A stretch of DNA of 64,000 nt from Pseudoruegeria sp039972875 (GTDB lineage Bacteria; Pseudomonadota; Alphaproteobacteria; Rhodobacterales; Rhodobacteraceae): the NCBI GenBank assembly GCA_039972875.1, contig JBDWMA010000055.1, positions 35,397 to 99,396 of the forward strand, written 5' to 3'. Positions 49,153-58,219 of this stretch are shown piece by piece. Both the position numbers and the translations under genes were made by a program. Below the pieces are notes generated by a model. It searched no databases. It had not been told where the DNA came from and saw only the letters and a list, made by a program, of their open reading frames with translations. The stretch's first letter is position 1. Each line of letters starts with the position of its first letter.

Positions 49153-50060
49153 TATGTTGTCTGTCCTCCAGTTGGGAATCCCCCGGCTTTCATGACCATA
49201 CCGGGTGCTGTCTTTTCAAGCTGTTTTTCCAACCATTCCGCAGCTTCGATCGCTTTATCCAGCGATACATTCGTGCGTATCCCGGACCGATCTAGCATAT
49301 AGACCAGATCCTCGGTGGCGATGTTTCCGGTTGCTTTGGGCGCAAAGGGGCATCCACCCACGCCGCCCAAAGACGCATCTAGGCTGCTGGCGCCAGCCTC
49401 TATCCCGGCCCACGCGTTGGCGAACCCCGTATTGCGCGTATTGTGCAAGTGCAGCCGCAGCCGCACGTCGGGAAATGCATTCTTGACAGCTGCGACCCGG
49501 TCTTTCACGTCCTTAGGGGTGGCGACACCAATGGTATCTGCCAATGCAAGTTCAAACGGGTCATGCGCCATACAGCCTTCAACCACCTGCATAAGTCGGC
49601 TGACGGGAACCTCACCTTCAAAGGGGCAGCCAAAGGCCGCACCAATCGTGATCCCGACGTCGATCTTTCCATTTCCCCGAGCTTTGGATTTGGCAAAGGC
49701 GTTGATGCTCTCTTGGGTCGGGACACCTTGATTGCGTTGGTTGAAGGTATCAGAAGCAACAACAACGAAATTCGCTTCATCCAGTTCCGCCGTCATCGCG
49801 CGCTCAAACCCGCGTGTATTTAACGTCAACCCGATAAACCGCGCATCTGTTGTGCGGGGTAGCCCAGCGGCAACCTCATCGGCATCGGCCATCTGTGGGA
49901 CGCGCTTGGGATTCACAAAGCTGGTAACCTCAAAACGCCGCAACCCCGCGTCAATTCCACGCTGAATCAGCTCCAATTTCGTATCCGAACTTAAAATCTT
50001 GGATTCGTTTTGTATTCCGTCTCTTGCTGAAACCTCGATAATTTCCACAAAATCAGACAT
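49152..50060 (-). CDS. Hydroxymethylglutaryl-CoA lyase-like enzyme
   Basis: This 302-residue TIM-barrel enzyme of the HMG-CoA lyase/isopropylmalate synthase family has EVSARDGIQNESKIL near residue 9 (DxxQ active-site motif), LHLHNTRNTGFANAWAG near 207 with metal His residues, and the G-loop GGVGGCPFAPKATGN near 233 with the catalytic Cys. It would cleave a 3-hydroxy-3-methyl-type acyl-CoA to acetyl-CoA plus a keto acid, or act on a citramalyl-like CoA ester. The divergent CoA-transferase gene could make its CoA substrate. It is co-transcribed with gntR. Confidence 0.9.
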   Translation of the reverse strand: MSDFVEIIEVSARDGIQNESKILSSDTKLELIQRGIDAGLRRFEVTSFVNPKRVPQMADADEVAAGLPRTTDARFIGLTLNTRGFERAMTAELDEANFVVVASDTFNQRNQGVPTQESINAFAKSKARGNGKIDVGITIGAAFGCPFEGEVPVSRLMQVVEGCMAHDPFELALADTIGVATPKDVKDRVAAVKNAFPDVRLRLHLHNTRNTGFANAWAGIEAGASSLDASLGGVGGCPFAPKATGNIATEDLVYMLDRSGIRTNVSLDKAIEAAEWLEKQLEKTAPGMVMKAGGFPTGGQTT

Positions 50061-50081
50061 TTTCGTTTTTCCTTGCAGATT

Positions 50082-50093
50082 TTTGTATACAGA
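50082..50093. promoter_or_regulatory. Candidate GntR operator TTTGTATACAGA
   Basis: An 8-bp perfect palindrome TGTATACA at 50084-50091 lies in the 83-bp gap between the divergent lyase and CoA-transferase genes. It resembles FCD-type GntR sites. Only this one copy was noticed, so the call is tentative. Confidence 0.4.
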
Positions 50094-50143
50094 TTACGAA
50101 TTGTTTGGAATCATGCAAGCGTAAATCAGGGAGAGGTACTCAG

Positions 50144-51352
50144 ATGTCAGCACCAAAAGGCGACAGCGCACTCAGCGATCTTCGGGTGTTAGAGATGGGT
50201 CAATTGTTGGCGGGGCCTTTCTGTGGGCAGCTTCTTGCGGACTTTGGTGCAGAGGTCATTAAGATCGAAGCGCCCGGTGTTGGCGACCCCATGCGGCAAT
50301 GGGGGCGTGAGAAACCATATGGGAAATCGTTGTGGTGGCCCGTTGTGGCGCGCAACAAGAAATCGCTGACCCTGAACCTGCGCGAGAAAGATGGACAAGA
50401 TATTGTCCGTCAGTTGGTCAAGGATACAGACATCCTGATAGAGAACTTCCGCCCCGGCACGATGGAGCGTTGGAACTTGAGCTATGAAGAGCTGTCCAAG
50501 ATTAACCCGCGTCTGGTGATGGTGCGGGTCACGGGTTTTGGCCAGACGGGCCCCTATTCGAAACGCGCAGGCTATGGTGCGATTGGGGAGGCAATGGGCG
50601 GTCTGCGCTATGTTGTCGGTGACCCCTCCACGCAGCCCAGCCGCATGGGCATTTCCATTGGCGATGAACTGGCGGCGATCCATGCCTGCATGGGCGCGAT
50701 GTTTGCCATCCATGCCCGCGAGCGAACTGGCAAGGGGCAGGTCGTCGACAGCGCGATCTACGAGGCCGTGCTGAACATGATGGAATCGCTGGTCACAGAA
50801 TACGACGTCGCAGGGTATGTCCGCGAGCGCACAGGGGCAATTTTGCCCAATGTTTCTCCGTCGAACGTGTTTGATACGGCGGATGACAAACTGCTGCTGA
50901 TTGCTGCGAACCAAGACACAGTGTTCAAACGTCTGGCCGAAGCCATGGGTCAACCTGAATTGGCCGAGGATGAGCGTTACGCGACCCATTCCGCACGAGG
51001 CAAATATCAAAAAGAGCTCGACGGGTTGATCAACGAATGGACACGCACGATCCCGCTGACCAAGCTCGAAGAGCGAATGAACGAATTTGGTGTGCCTTGC
51101 GGTCTGATCTACAAGGCAGAGGATATGCTGGAAGATCCGCATTTCAAGGCGCGCGAGGCGATTGTGGATGTTGAACACCCCGATTTCGGCCCTATCAAGA
51201 TGCAGAACGTGGCACCACGCTTGTCAGATACGCCCGGTGCCGTGCGCCATGTTGGCCCAACGCTGGGTGAGGACAACAATTATGTTCTTGGTGAATTGTT
51301 GAACCTTGATGATGATGAACAGGCGCGTCTCAAAGACGCGGGCATTATCTAA
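50144..51352 (+). CDS. Family III CoA transferase (CaiB/BaiF)
   Basis: This 402-residue protein has the family III CoA-transferase pattern: LRVLEMGQLLAGPFCGQLLADFG near the N terminus (given here in part), VIKIEAPGVGDPMRQWG, LTLNLREKDGQDIV, VRVTGFGQTGPYSKRAGYGA, and SIGDELAAIHACMGAMFA near 180, where the Asp aligns with the catalytic residue. It moves CoA between carboxylic acids. The ATG at 50144 follows GGGAGAGG at good spacing. It is the first gene of the run to 60851 and is divergent from the lyase. Together these suggest the carbon skeleton left after ring opening is activated as a CoA ester. Confidence 0.92.
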   Translation: MSAPKGDSALSDLRVLEMGQLLAGPFCGQLLADFGAEVIKIEAPGVGDPMRQWGREKPYGKSLWWPVVARNKKSLTLNLREKDGQDIVRQLVKDTDILIENFRPGTMERWNLSYEELSKINPRLVMVRVTGFGQTGPYSKRAGYGAIGEAMGGLRYVVGDPSTQPSRMGISIGDELAAIHACMGAMFAIHARERTGKGQVVDSAIYEAVLNMMESLVTEYDVAGYVRERTGAILPNVSPSNVFDTADDKLLLIAANQDTVFKRLAEAMGQPELAEDERYATHSARGKYQKELDGLINEWTRTIPLTKLEERMNEFGVPCGLIYKAEDMLEDPHFKAREAIVDVEHPDFGPIKMQNVAPRLSDTPGAVRHVGPTLGEDNNYVLGELLNLDDDEQARLKDAGII

Positions 51353-51366
51353 GGGAACATGACTGC

Positions 51367-52308
51367 ATGAATCCCCGTTCCGCCCAATCTGGTTTGCAAT
51401 TTCTGTCCGTCGCCGAAGCGGCGGACAGATTGGGTATGTCGCGGATCAAGATCAGGGATGCAGCAGCACGAGGGCTGATCCCCTCCCAGCGGGACAACGA
51501 AAACCGGCTCCGATTGGATATCTCTGATGTCGGCAAGGGCGATCTGAGCGGCGGTAAGGTTGATCAGGCCGCATTGATGAACCTGCTTTTTGACGAGGTT
51601 GAAGAGCTGTCTGATGACATGCACGCGCGCTTGGCAGAGATCGATGCACTAAGGAGCATTGCCGATCGACAGGCAGATGCCTTGGACAAAGCGGCAAGCC
51701 AGATCGAGCAAGACGCAGCGGATAAGGCGCGCTTGTCTGATTTGCTGGAACGCGCCTTGGCGCATTTGGAAGGTCGCGAAGGGAATGACGACAACGCACG
51801 TTTGGCAGACGTTTCTGGCCGGGCATTAAATGCGCTGGAAGCAACAGAGGATCGCCTGGAAAGCAGCTTGTCACAAAATGCACGCTTTGATGCGTTGCTG
51901 GAAAGGGCGCTGGAATATGCCGCAGCGGGCAAAGCCGCCGGAGAGACTGAGGCAAAAGCGATGGGTGAGACTGCGGATCGCGCATTGGCGATGCTGGACG
52001 ATGTGATTGGCGGGGCTGAGAAAAGCCATAACGCCACGAACCGCGCGCTGCAAATGTTGGATGTTGCCATCCGCGACGCAGAGCAAAGTCAGCAAGCCGT
52101 CGCGCGCACGGGTGATATGCTTGATCGGGCGTTGCAGGCAGGGGAGCGTCTAGAAGGCGAAATTGCTGAGAGAGACCGCAAAATAGAGACTAAAACAGCC
52201 ACCGTCGAAAAGGTGCTTGAGATGTCGGAACGGGCTGTGGCCCTTGCTGGGTCAAATGACGCCAGCCCGCGCAAACGCAGCTTTTGGCAGTGGCTGATAG
52301 GGAGATGA
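51367..52308 (+). CDS. Helix-turn-helix plus long coiled-coil protein, unknown function
   Basis: This 313-residue protein is not recognised as a known family as a whole. Residues about 10-60 look like an excisionase/MerR-type helix-turn-helix (LSVAEAADRLGMSRIKIRDAAARGLIPSQRDN). From about 75 to 295 it is almost wholly helical, Ala/Leu/Glu/Arg-rich, with recurring units such as LLERALAHLE, RALNALEATEDRLE, LLERALEYA, DRALAMLDDV and LDRALQAGERLE, so it should form a long coiled coil. The C terminus is basic and aromatic (KRSFWQWLIGR), perhaps a membrane-surface anchor. It lies between the CoA transferase and hyuA with short gaps. It could be a scaffold or a regulator; neither is proven. Confidence 0.75.
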   Translation: MNPRSAQSGLQFLSVAEAADRLGMSRIKIRDAAARGLIPSQRDNENRLRLDISDVGKGDLSGGKVDQAALMNLLFDEVEELSDDMHARLAEIDALRSIADRQADALDKAASQIEQDAADKARLSDLLERALAHLEGREGNDDNARLADVSGRALNALEATEDRLESSLSQNARFDALLERALEYAAAGKAAGETEAKAMGETADRALAMLDDVIGGAEKSHNATNRALQMLDVAIRDAEQSQQAVARTGDMLDRALQAGERLEGEIAERDRKIETKTATVEKVLEMSERAVALAGSNDASPRKRSFWQWLIGR

Positions 52309-52347
52309 GGGTGACCCCCTCACGTAAAGAAATAACAGGGAGATGGG

Positions 52348-54567
52348 TTGAAGCATATGTCAGGAACGGATGATCTGATCCGCCAGTACGAGGCCCGCTT
52401 GGCCGCGTTCGAGGAGCGGTTGCAAAAAATCGAAACCACAGGTGGATCGGCGACAGCCGCTTTGTCCCAACAACGCCGCTCTGGCCCGCGTGGGACAGGT
52501 TTGCGTCTTGGTGTGGATGTAGGCGGGACGTTTACGGACCTGCTGTTGCTTGATGAAAAGAACGGGCGCACATTTACGGCCAAGGTGCCATCCACCCCGG
52601 CGGATAGTTCCATCGGCGTGCTCAACGGTATTGAGAAGATTTGCAAGACTGCCGGGATCAGCACGACCGACATTACCGAGGTGCTGCACGGCACAACCGT
52701 TGCAACCAATACAGTTTTGACCAACTCCGGCGCGTTGGTCGGGCTCGTTACCTCCAAAGGCTACAGAGACACGCTGCAAATTGCGCGTTCCTTTGTGCCC
52801 GGCGGTTTGGGCGGCTGGGTGATCTGGAACAAGACGGAGCCATTGGCCCCTCTTGAGCTGACCATCGAAGCAAACGAACGGATGGACGCCCAAGGCAATG
52901 TGTTGGTGCCGCTGGACGAGGCACAGATCCGCAAAGACCTGAAAACGCTCCTGAAGTCAGGCATCGAGGCGCTGACGATTGCGCTGTTCAACGGGTATAC
53001 AAACGACGCGCACGAACGCCGGATCGCTGAGATAGCGCAAGAGATCGCACCGAACATTCCGGTCTCTACCTCGGCAGCGGTTATGCCAGAGATGTATGAA
53101 TACGAGCGCACGGAAACGACCGTCGTGAACTCTTATGTGCGTCCCGTGGTTGAGAAATACGTCGACAACTTACAGGCCGAATTGCGCAAGCGCATGGGCA
53201 GTGATGTGCTGTTGCAAATCCTGCGTTCTGATGGGGGCCTTAGCTCGGCTCAGGCCGCGATGGAGCACCCGGTCAACCTGCTAATGTCTGGACCTGCGGG
53301 CGGTGTATCCGGGGCGCTTTGGATTGCCAAACAGGCGGACTTCCAGAACCTGCTGACCTTTGACATGGGGGGCACATCCACGGACGTGGCCCTGATCCAA
53401 AACGGTGTCGCGCGTACCCGGCGCGAAACGCGGGTGGGTGACGTCACCGTACGTGCACCCTCAATCGATGTGCGCACGGTGGGGGCGGGCGGAGGCTCAA
53501 TCTCCTACGTGCCGGAGTTGACGAAGGCCTTGCGTGTTGGCCCGCAATCGGCGGGCGCGGATCCGGGGCCAGCGGCGTATAATAAGGGTGGCGAAGAACC
53601 TACTGTGACGGACGCCAATGTGGTGCTGGGTTATTTGCCCTCTGGGGCCAAGCTGGGCGGTGACATGGAAATCAGCCATCCCAAGGCAGAGGCTGCGGTC
53701 AAGAAAATCGCGGACGCCATCGGCACCTCGCTGGAAGACGCTGCGGAAGGGATCATTCGCATCGTCAACGAAAACATGTGTGGTGCGCTGCGGCTGGTCT
53801 CGGTTGAGCAAGGCTATGACCCGCGTGATTTTGCGTTGATCGGGTTTGGCGGAGCGGGACCATTGCACGCCAATGCGCTATCGCGATTGGTCGGGTCATG
53901 GCCGACAATCATTCCGCCGGGTCCGGGCGTGCTGTGCGCTTACGGCGACGCCACAACGCGCCTGCGCAACGAGGCAACGCAGACCTATGTAACACCCGTC
54001 AGCAACACCAGCGACGCCGAAATTTCGCGGATGTTGAAAGAGCTGGAACAAAGTGCCGGCCAAGACCTCGCCGCCGAAGGTGTGTCTGCTCATGAACAAG
54101 ATGTGTTCTACCAGATCGACATCCGCTACAAAGGCCAAGGCATGAAACTGACTGTTGATGTCAGCCCCAAAGACTTTGCGCGGGATGGGCTTGCTGGTGT
54201 CGCCAGCAGCTTTGACGCCGAGCATGAGCAGCTATTCACCTTTGCGCTGGATGCGGAGCACGAACTTGTTGGCCTGCGCGCGGTGGTGCAGGGAGCAGAG
54301 AAGAACTTTATCAATACTGAAGGTGCCAAAGCAGGCAAAGATGCCTCTGGCGCGCGGGTCATGGCGACCAAGATGTATGCGGATGCTGGTTGGCATGACG
54401 CGTATATCTATGACCGGTCCAAACTCAAACCCGGCAACGAAGTCCAAGGCCCTGCCGTGGTGACCGAAATGGACAGCACCTCGGTCATCCTGCCAGACCA
54501 CATTGGTGAAATCGACGACGTCGGGAACATCCTGATCTGGCCCACAAGCCACAATAGAAACCGCTGA
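52348..54567 (+). CDS. hyuA: Hydantoinase/oxoprolinase A subunit
   Basis: This 739-residue subunit of an ATP-dependent N-methylhydantoinase/5-oxoprolinase-type amidase is of the acetone carboxylase-like actin-fold family. The ATP fold begins LRLGVDVGGTFTDLLLLDE near residue 53, with HGTTVATNTVLTNSGA near 118, TFDMGGTSTDVALI near 340 and GAGGGSISYV near 380. Before the domain there is an extra N-terminal 45 residues with a short coiled coil (YEARLAAFEERLQKIE), which standard HyuA lacks. A TTG at 52348 is 5 nt from AGGGAG; an ATG at 52357 is the alternative start. HyuB follows after 17 nt. Confidence 0.9.
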   Translation: MKHMSGTDDLIRQYEARLAAFEERLQKIETTGGSATAALSQQRRSGPRGTGLRLGVDVGGTFTDLLLLDEKNGRTFTAKVPSTPADSSIGVLNGIEKICKTAGISTTDITEVLHGTTVATNTVLTNSGALVGLVTSKGYRDTLQIARSFVPGGLGGWVIWNKTEPLAPLELTIEANERMDAQGNVLVPLDEAQIRKDLKTLLKSGIEALTIALFNGYTNDAHERRIAEIAQEIAPNIPVSTSAAVMPEMYEYERTETTVVNSYVRPVVEKYVDNLQAELRKRMGSDVLLQILRSDGGLSSAQAAMEHPVNLLMSGPAGGVSGALWIAKQADFQNLLTFDMGGTSTDVALIQNGVARTRRETRVGDVTVRAPSIDVRTVGAGGGSISYVPELTKALRVGPQSAGADPGPAAYNKGGEEPTVTDANVVLGYLPSGAKLGGDMEISHPKAEAAVKKIADAIGTSLEDAAEGIIRIVNENMCGALRLVSVEQGYDPRDFALIGFGGAGPLHANALSRLVGSWPTIIPPGPGVLCAYGDATTRLRNEATQTYVTPVSNTSDAEISRMLKELEQSAGQDLAAEGVSAHEQDVFYQIDIRYKGQGMKLTVDVSPKDFARDGLAGVASSFDAEHEQLFTFALDAEHELVGLRAVVQGAEKNFINTEGAKAGKDASGARVMATKMYADAGWHDAYIYDRSKLKPGNEVQGPAVVTEMDSTSVILPDHIGEIDDVGNILIWPTSHNRNR

Positions 54568-54584
54568 GACGAGGAGAGAAAACA

Positions 54585-56477
54585 ATGGTAGCACAGGTAA
54601 TTGAGACCAATTCCACACCGTTCTCTCGGGTTGATGTGGACCCCATCACGCTTGATATCGTAGAGAACGCCCTGCGCAATGCGCGCAATGAAATGGACGC
54701 AGTTCTGTTCCGCACGGCGATGAGCCCCGGTATCCGCGAACAGCACGACGCGTTCCCGTTGATCGCCAATCAAGATGGCAAGATGGTGGTCGGACAGTTC
54801 GGCAGTTTCCTTTATGGCTTTATGCAAGGCTACGAGGGCACGGTGGAAGATGGCGACATATTTATCACCAACGACCCTTACTCTTGTAATGGTGCAGTCA
54901 GCCATCTGAACGACTGGCTGTTGATGATGCCCATCTTTCATGAGGGCAAGCTGGTCAGCTGGGCCGCAATGTTTGGTCATATGACTGACGTGGGCGGCAA
55001 AGTGCCGGGATCGCTGCCGACAGACGCCAAGATGATCTACGAAGAGGGCATTATCATCCCCCCCACCAAGATTTATCGTGGTGGCGAACTGCAATCCGAA
55101 CTCTTGAACATCATGCTGCACAACACGCGGATGCCAGAGTGGAACAAATCCGACTTCTTTGCCATTATCGCGGGTCTGCGTCTGGCTGAACGGCGCGTGC
55201 GCGAGAACATCGAACGTTTTGGCACAGACATCTATATCAGCGCGATGGAGGATATGCTGGACCGGAACAAAGCGGCCATGGGCGCGATCATTCAGATGAT
55301 CATTCCCGAAGCTGTGGATGGCAAGAAGGCTTACTTCGAGGATTGGATTGACGACGATGGGATGGGCAATGGACCCTACAAGATTGCCTGTCACCTGCAC
55401 CGCGAGGGAGAAATTGCGTACTTTGATTTCACCGGCTCGGACCCGCAGTCGTTCAGCTCGATCAATTTCCTGCTCAACGAAGAAATGTTCAAGATGTTCT
55501 TCGGGGCATTTACGATCAACCTGTTTGATCCGCAGATTCTGTTCAACGATGGGTTCTATGACCTGGTTGAAGTCTACATCCCAGAAGGCTGTATCCTGAA
55601 ACCACAAAAGCCCGCTGCGCTGTCCTGCCGAACCCACATGCTGGGTCGGATTTTTGATCTGATGGGTGGCTTGCTGGGGCAGGGGGCACCCGATGCGCTG
55701 AATGCTGCCGGCTTCTCTGATTCACCCCACTTCATGTATTCTGGGTTCGATAAGGACGGTGACTGGTATCAGCTGTTCCAGATCGGCTTTGGCGGTGTGC
55801 CGGGGCGGCCTGCGGGCGATGGTCCTGACGGGCATTCCATGTGGCCAGCGTTTACCAACGTGCCCAATGAATTCCTTGAGGCGTATTTCCCACTGCGCAT
55901 CCGTGAATATGCGACCATCCCAGACAGTGGCGGCGCGGGTATGCATCGCGGCGGCAATGGCATCACAATTGCATATGAAATGCTGGAGGCGGGCGAGGTT
56001 TCGATCCACGATGATCGTTGGCTGACTTATCCTTGGGCCGTGAACGGTGGAGAGCCGGGCATGCGGTCCACCAAGCGATTGGTGCGCGTTGACGGGAGCG
56101 AGGAAAATATCCCCTCCAAATGCGACCGGATCGCGGTGCAGCCGGGGGATATCTTGTACTTCAACACTTGGGGTGGCGGCGGCTGGGGCAACCCGCTGGA
56201 GCGTGATCCCGAACTGGTGCTGAAGGACGTCAAGCGGGGGCTGGTGACGGTCAACGGGGCCAAACGTTACGGTGTCGTGGTCAAATCCGGCAAGGTCGAT
56301 ACCGCAGCCACCACCAAGCTGCGCGAGACCATGGAAAGCAAACGCGGGGAGCCGGAGCTGTTCAATCGCGGGTTCTCCTCCATCGAGGAGCTGAAGGGTC
56401 GTTGCCTGAAAGAGACCGGGTTTGAGCCCCCCGCAACCCCAGTGTTTCGGGGCCAATTCGCACGGGCGGCTGAGTAA
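54585..56477 (+). CDS. hyuB: Hydantoinase/oxoprolinase B subunit
   Basis: This 630-residue partner of HyuA is of normal length or slightly longer. Family parts are VDPITLDIVENALRNARNEM near residue 18, DIFITNDPYSCNGAVSHLND near 90, and a C-terminal RGGNGITIAYEML and NTWGGGGWGNPLERDP near 540. A GAGGAGAG ribosome site precedes the ATG. The stop overlaps the next ATG (TAATG). With HyuA it should open a cyclic amide such as a hydantoin, at the cost of ATP, in the cytoplasm. Confidence 0.93.
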   Translation: MVAQVIETNSTPFSRVDVDPITLDIVENALRNARNEMDAVLFRTAMSPGIREQHDAFPLIANQDGKMVVGQFGSFLYGFMQGYEGTVEDGDIFITNDPYSCNGAVSHLNDWLLMMPIFHEGKLVSWAAMFGHMTDVGGKVPGSLPTDAKMIYEEGIIIPPTKIYRGGELQSELLNIMLHNTRMPEWNKSDFFAIIAGLRLAERRVRENIERFGTDIYISAMEDMLDRNKAAMGAIIQMIIPEAVDGKKAYFEDWIDDDGMGNGPYKIACHLHREGEIAYFDFTGSDPQSFSSINFLLNEEMFKMFFGAFTINLFDPQILFNDGFYDLVEVYIPEGCILKPQKPAALSCRTHMLGRIFDLMGGLLGQGAPDALNAAGFSDSPHFMYSGFDKDGDWYQLFQIGFGGVPGRPAGDGPDGHSMWPAFTNVPNEFLEAYFPLRIREYATIPDSGGAGMHRGGNGITIAYEMLEAGEVSIHDDRWLTYPWAVNGGEPGMRSTKRLVRVDGSEENIPSKCDRIAVQPGDILYFNTWGGGGWGNPLERDPELVLKDVKRGLVTVNGAKRYGVVVKSGKVDTAATTKLRETMESKRGEPELFNRGFSSIEELKGRCLKETGFEPPATPVFRGQFARAAE

Positions 56478-57112
56478 TGGCAGAGAACCTTGACCAGAAC
56501 TATGAAAAGGCGGGGTATCATGCCCGCCAATCATGGGGCAAACGCCCCGCAGTGGTGCTGGTTGATTTTGCCAAAGCCTACTTTGATCCTGCGGCACCGC
56601 TTTATGGTGGGGAAGGTTGCCAGATCGCTTTGGACAATTCTGCGATACTGGCGGATGCTGCCCGTGCCGCAGGTGTTCCGGTGATTTTCACGGAAGTGAA
56701 ATACCAGCCCGGAGGCAGTGATGGCGGCGCATTTTATGCGAAAGTCCCCGCACTTTCCTGTTTCGACGCTGGGGCTGAAACCCAGAAACTGATGCCGCCG
56801 TTAGAGATCAAGGAAAACGATATCTTGATTTCCAAACAATACCCCAGCGGTTTCTTTGGCACTTCGCTGGCCTCGACATTGCACTTCATGAACATCGACA
56901 CGTTACTGCTGTGCGGTGTGACCACATCCGGCTGCGTGCGCGCGACTTGCATCGACAGCATCAGCCACGGCTTTGTGACGCTGGTGGTTGAGGACGGCGT
57001 TGGTGATCGTGCGGATGAACCGCATCAAGCCAACCTGTTCGATATGAGCGCAAAATACGCTGACCTCGTCACCACCAAAGGTGCAATCGATTACTTCGAC
57101 AGTCTAAAATAA
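56477..57112 (+). CDS. Isochorismatase-family amidohydrolase (N-carbamoylsarcosine amidase-like)
   Basis: This 211-residue cysteine hydrolase has the catalytic triad of the family visible: Asp in VLVDFAKAYFDP near residue 30, Lys in FTEVKYQPGG near 75, and Cys in GVTTSGCVRATCIDSI near 155. The closest type by pattern is N-carbamoylsarcosine amidase, which removes a carbamoyl group as ammonia and CO2. That fits directly after HyuAB, which would produce an N-carbamoyl amino acid. The gene is coupled to hyuB by TAATG overlap. Other isochorismatase-like amidases cannot be excluded. Confidence 0.88.
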   Translation: MAENLDQNYEKAGYHARQSWGKRPAVVLVDFAKAYFDPAAPLYGGEGCQIALDNSAILADAARAAGVPVIFTEVKYQPGGSDGGAFYAKVPALSCFDAGAETQKLMPPLEIKENDILISKQYPSGFFGTSLASTLHFMNIDTLLLCGVTTSGCVRATCIDSISHGFVTLVVEDGVGDRADEPHQANLFDMSAKYADLVTTKGAIDYFDSLK

Positions 57113-57133
57113 TAAACCAAAGGGAGAGAAGAA

Positions 57134-58219
57134 ATGAAACGTTTGATGACAGCCGCCGTCGCGGCACTGGCTTTGGGAAGCCCGGCACTTGCGGATATGG
57201 ACGCGGCCAAAGCGTTGATCGCAAAACACAGCCAACTGCCCACCTTTGAGGCCCCCGGCCCTGCGTTTGATGCAAAAAGCTGCATGGCGGACAAGAAGAT
57301 GTTCATCATTCCTCTGACCAACGCAAATCCGTTCAACGCAGCGATCAGCCAAGGTTTTGTGGATGCGGCTGCTATGGTCGGGTTTGAACTGCGCGACTGG
57401 GAAACCCAAATGGACCCAGCCGGGTGGATCCAAGGCATTAACACTGCCGTGGCCGAAGGGTTTGACCTGATCGACATGCAGGGTGGTTTGCCCCCTGAGT
57501 TTTTGGTGCCACAAATCACTGAGGCCAAAGCCGCAGGCGTCAAAGCCACAGCGACCCACAACTGGGATGCGACCACGCAAGAAACACCTGAGTTCATGGA
57601 TGGCGCGGCCAATACCGACTACGTGACCATTGGCAACATCATCGCCGCATGGGCTATGGTGCAAACTGAAGGCAAGGTAAACGCATTGGTGCTTGGCCCG
57701 GATGAGATCACACCCACAGGCCCGCTGCGCGATGCAATCCTTGGCTATCTCAAGGACAACTGCCCCGATTGTCAGACCAAATACATCAATGTGCCGGTCA
57801 ACGATTGGGCAACCCAAGGTCAGTCAGCGGTGCAGAACGCGCTGCTTGCAGACCCAAGCATCAACTATGTGCTGCCCGTTTATGACTCCATGTCGCAGTT
57901 CATCGTGCCCGCGATCCAGATCGCCAGCTCAAACGCTAAGATTGTTAGCTACAACGGCACGCCTTTCGTGCTCGACATGATGCGCGAGGCGGACATCGTT
58001 GAAATGAACGTGGGTGAAAGCCTTGGTTGGGTTGGCATGGCGGGCACAGACGCCAACATGCGCCTGCTTTGCGGTCTGGATCCTGTCACCAAGCTGAACA
58101 CGCCGGCCTATATCTTTTCGGATGAAAACGTGGCAACGGCGGGTACCCCAGCGACGTTTAACGACGGTTACGGAGACGTACACACCGCGGGCTTTAAAGC
58201 GCTCTGGGGCCTAGAGTGA
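57134..58219 (+). CDS. RbsB-like ABC transporter substrate-binding protein
   Basis: This 361-residue periplasmic-binding protein of the sugar/AI-2 type (Peripla_BP_4) has a Sec signal peptide, MKRLMTAAVAALALGSPALA, cleaved near residue 20-21. The mature chain has IIPLTNANPFNAAISQGFVD near 60 and SSNAKIVSYNGTPFVLDMM near 265. It probably binds the ring compound processed by HyuAB rather than a sugar, judged from context. GGGAGAGAAG precedes the ATG. The stop overlaps the GTG start of the ATPase gene by 4 nt (GTGA). Confidence 0.88.
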   Translation: MKRLMTAAVAALALGSPALADMDAAKALIAKHSQLPTFEAPGPAFDAKSCMADKKMFIIPLTNANPFNAAISQGFVDAAAMVGFELRDWETQMDPAGWIQGINTAVAEGFDLIDMQGGLPPEFLVPQITEAKAAGVKATATHNWDATTQETPEFMDGAANTDYVTIGNIIAAWAMVQTEGKVNALVLGPDEITPTGPLRDAILGYLKDNCPDCQTKYINVPVNDWATQGQSAVQNALLADPSINYVLPVYDSMSQFIVPAIQIASSNAKIVSYNGTPFVLDMMREADIVEMNVGESLGWVGMAGTDANMRLLCGLDPVTKLNTPAYIFSDENVATAGTPATFNDGYGDVHTAGFKALWGLE

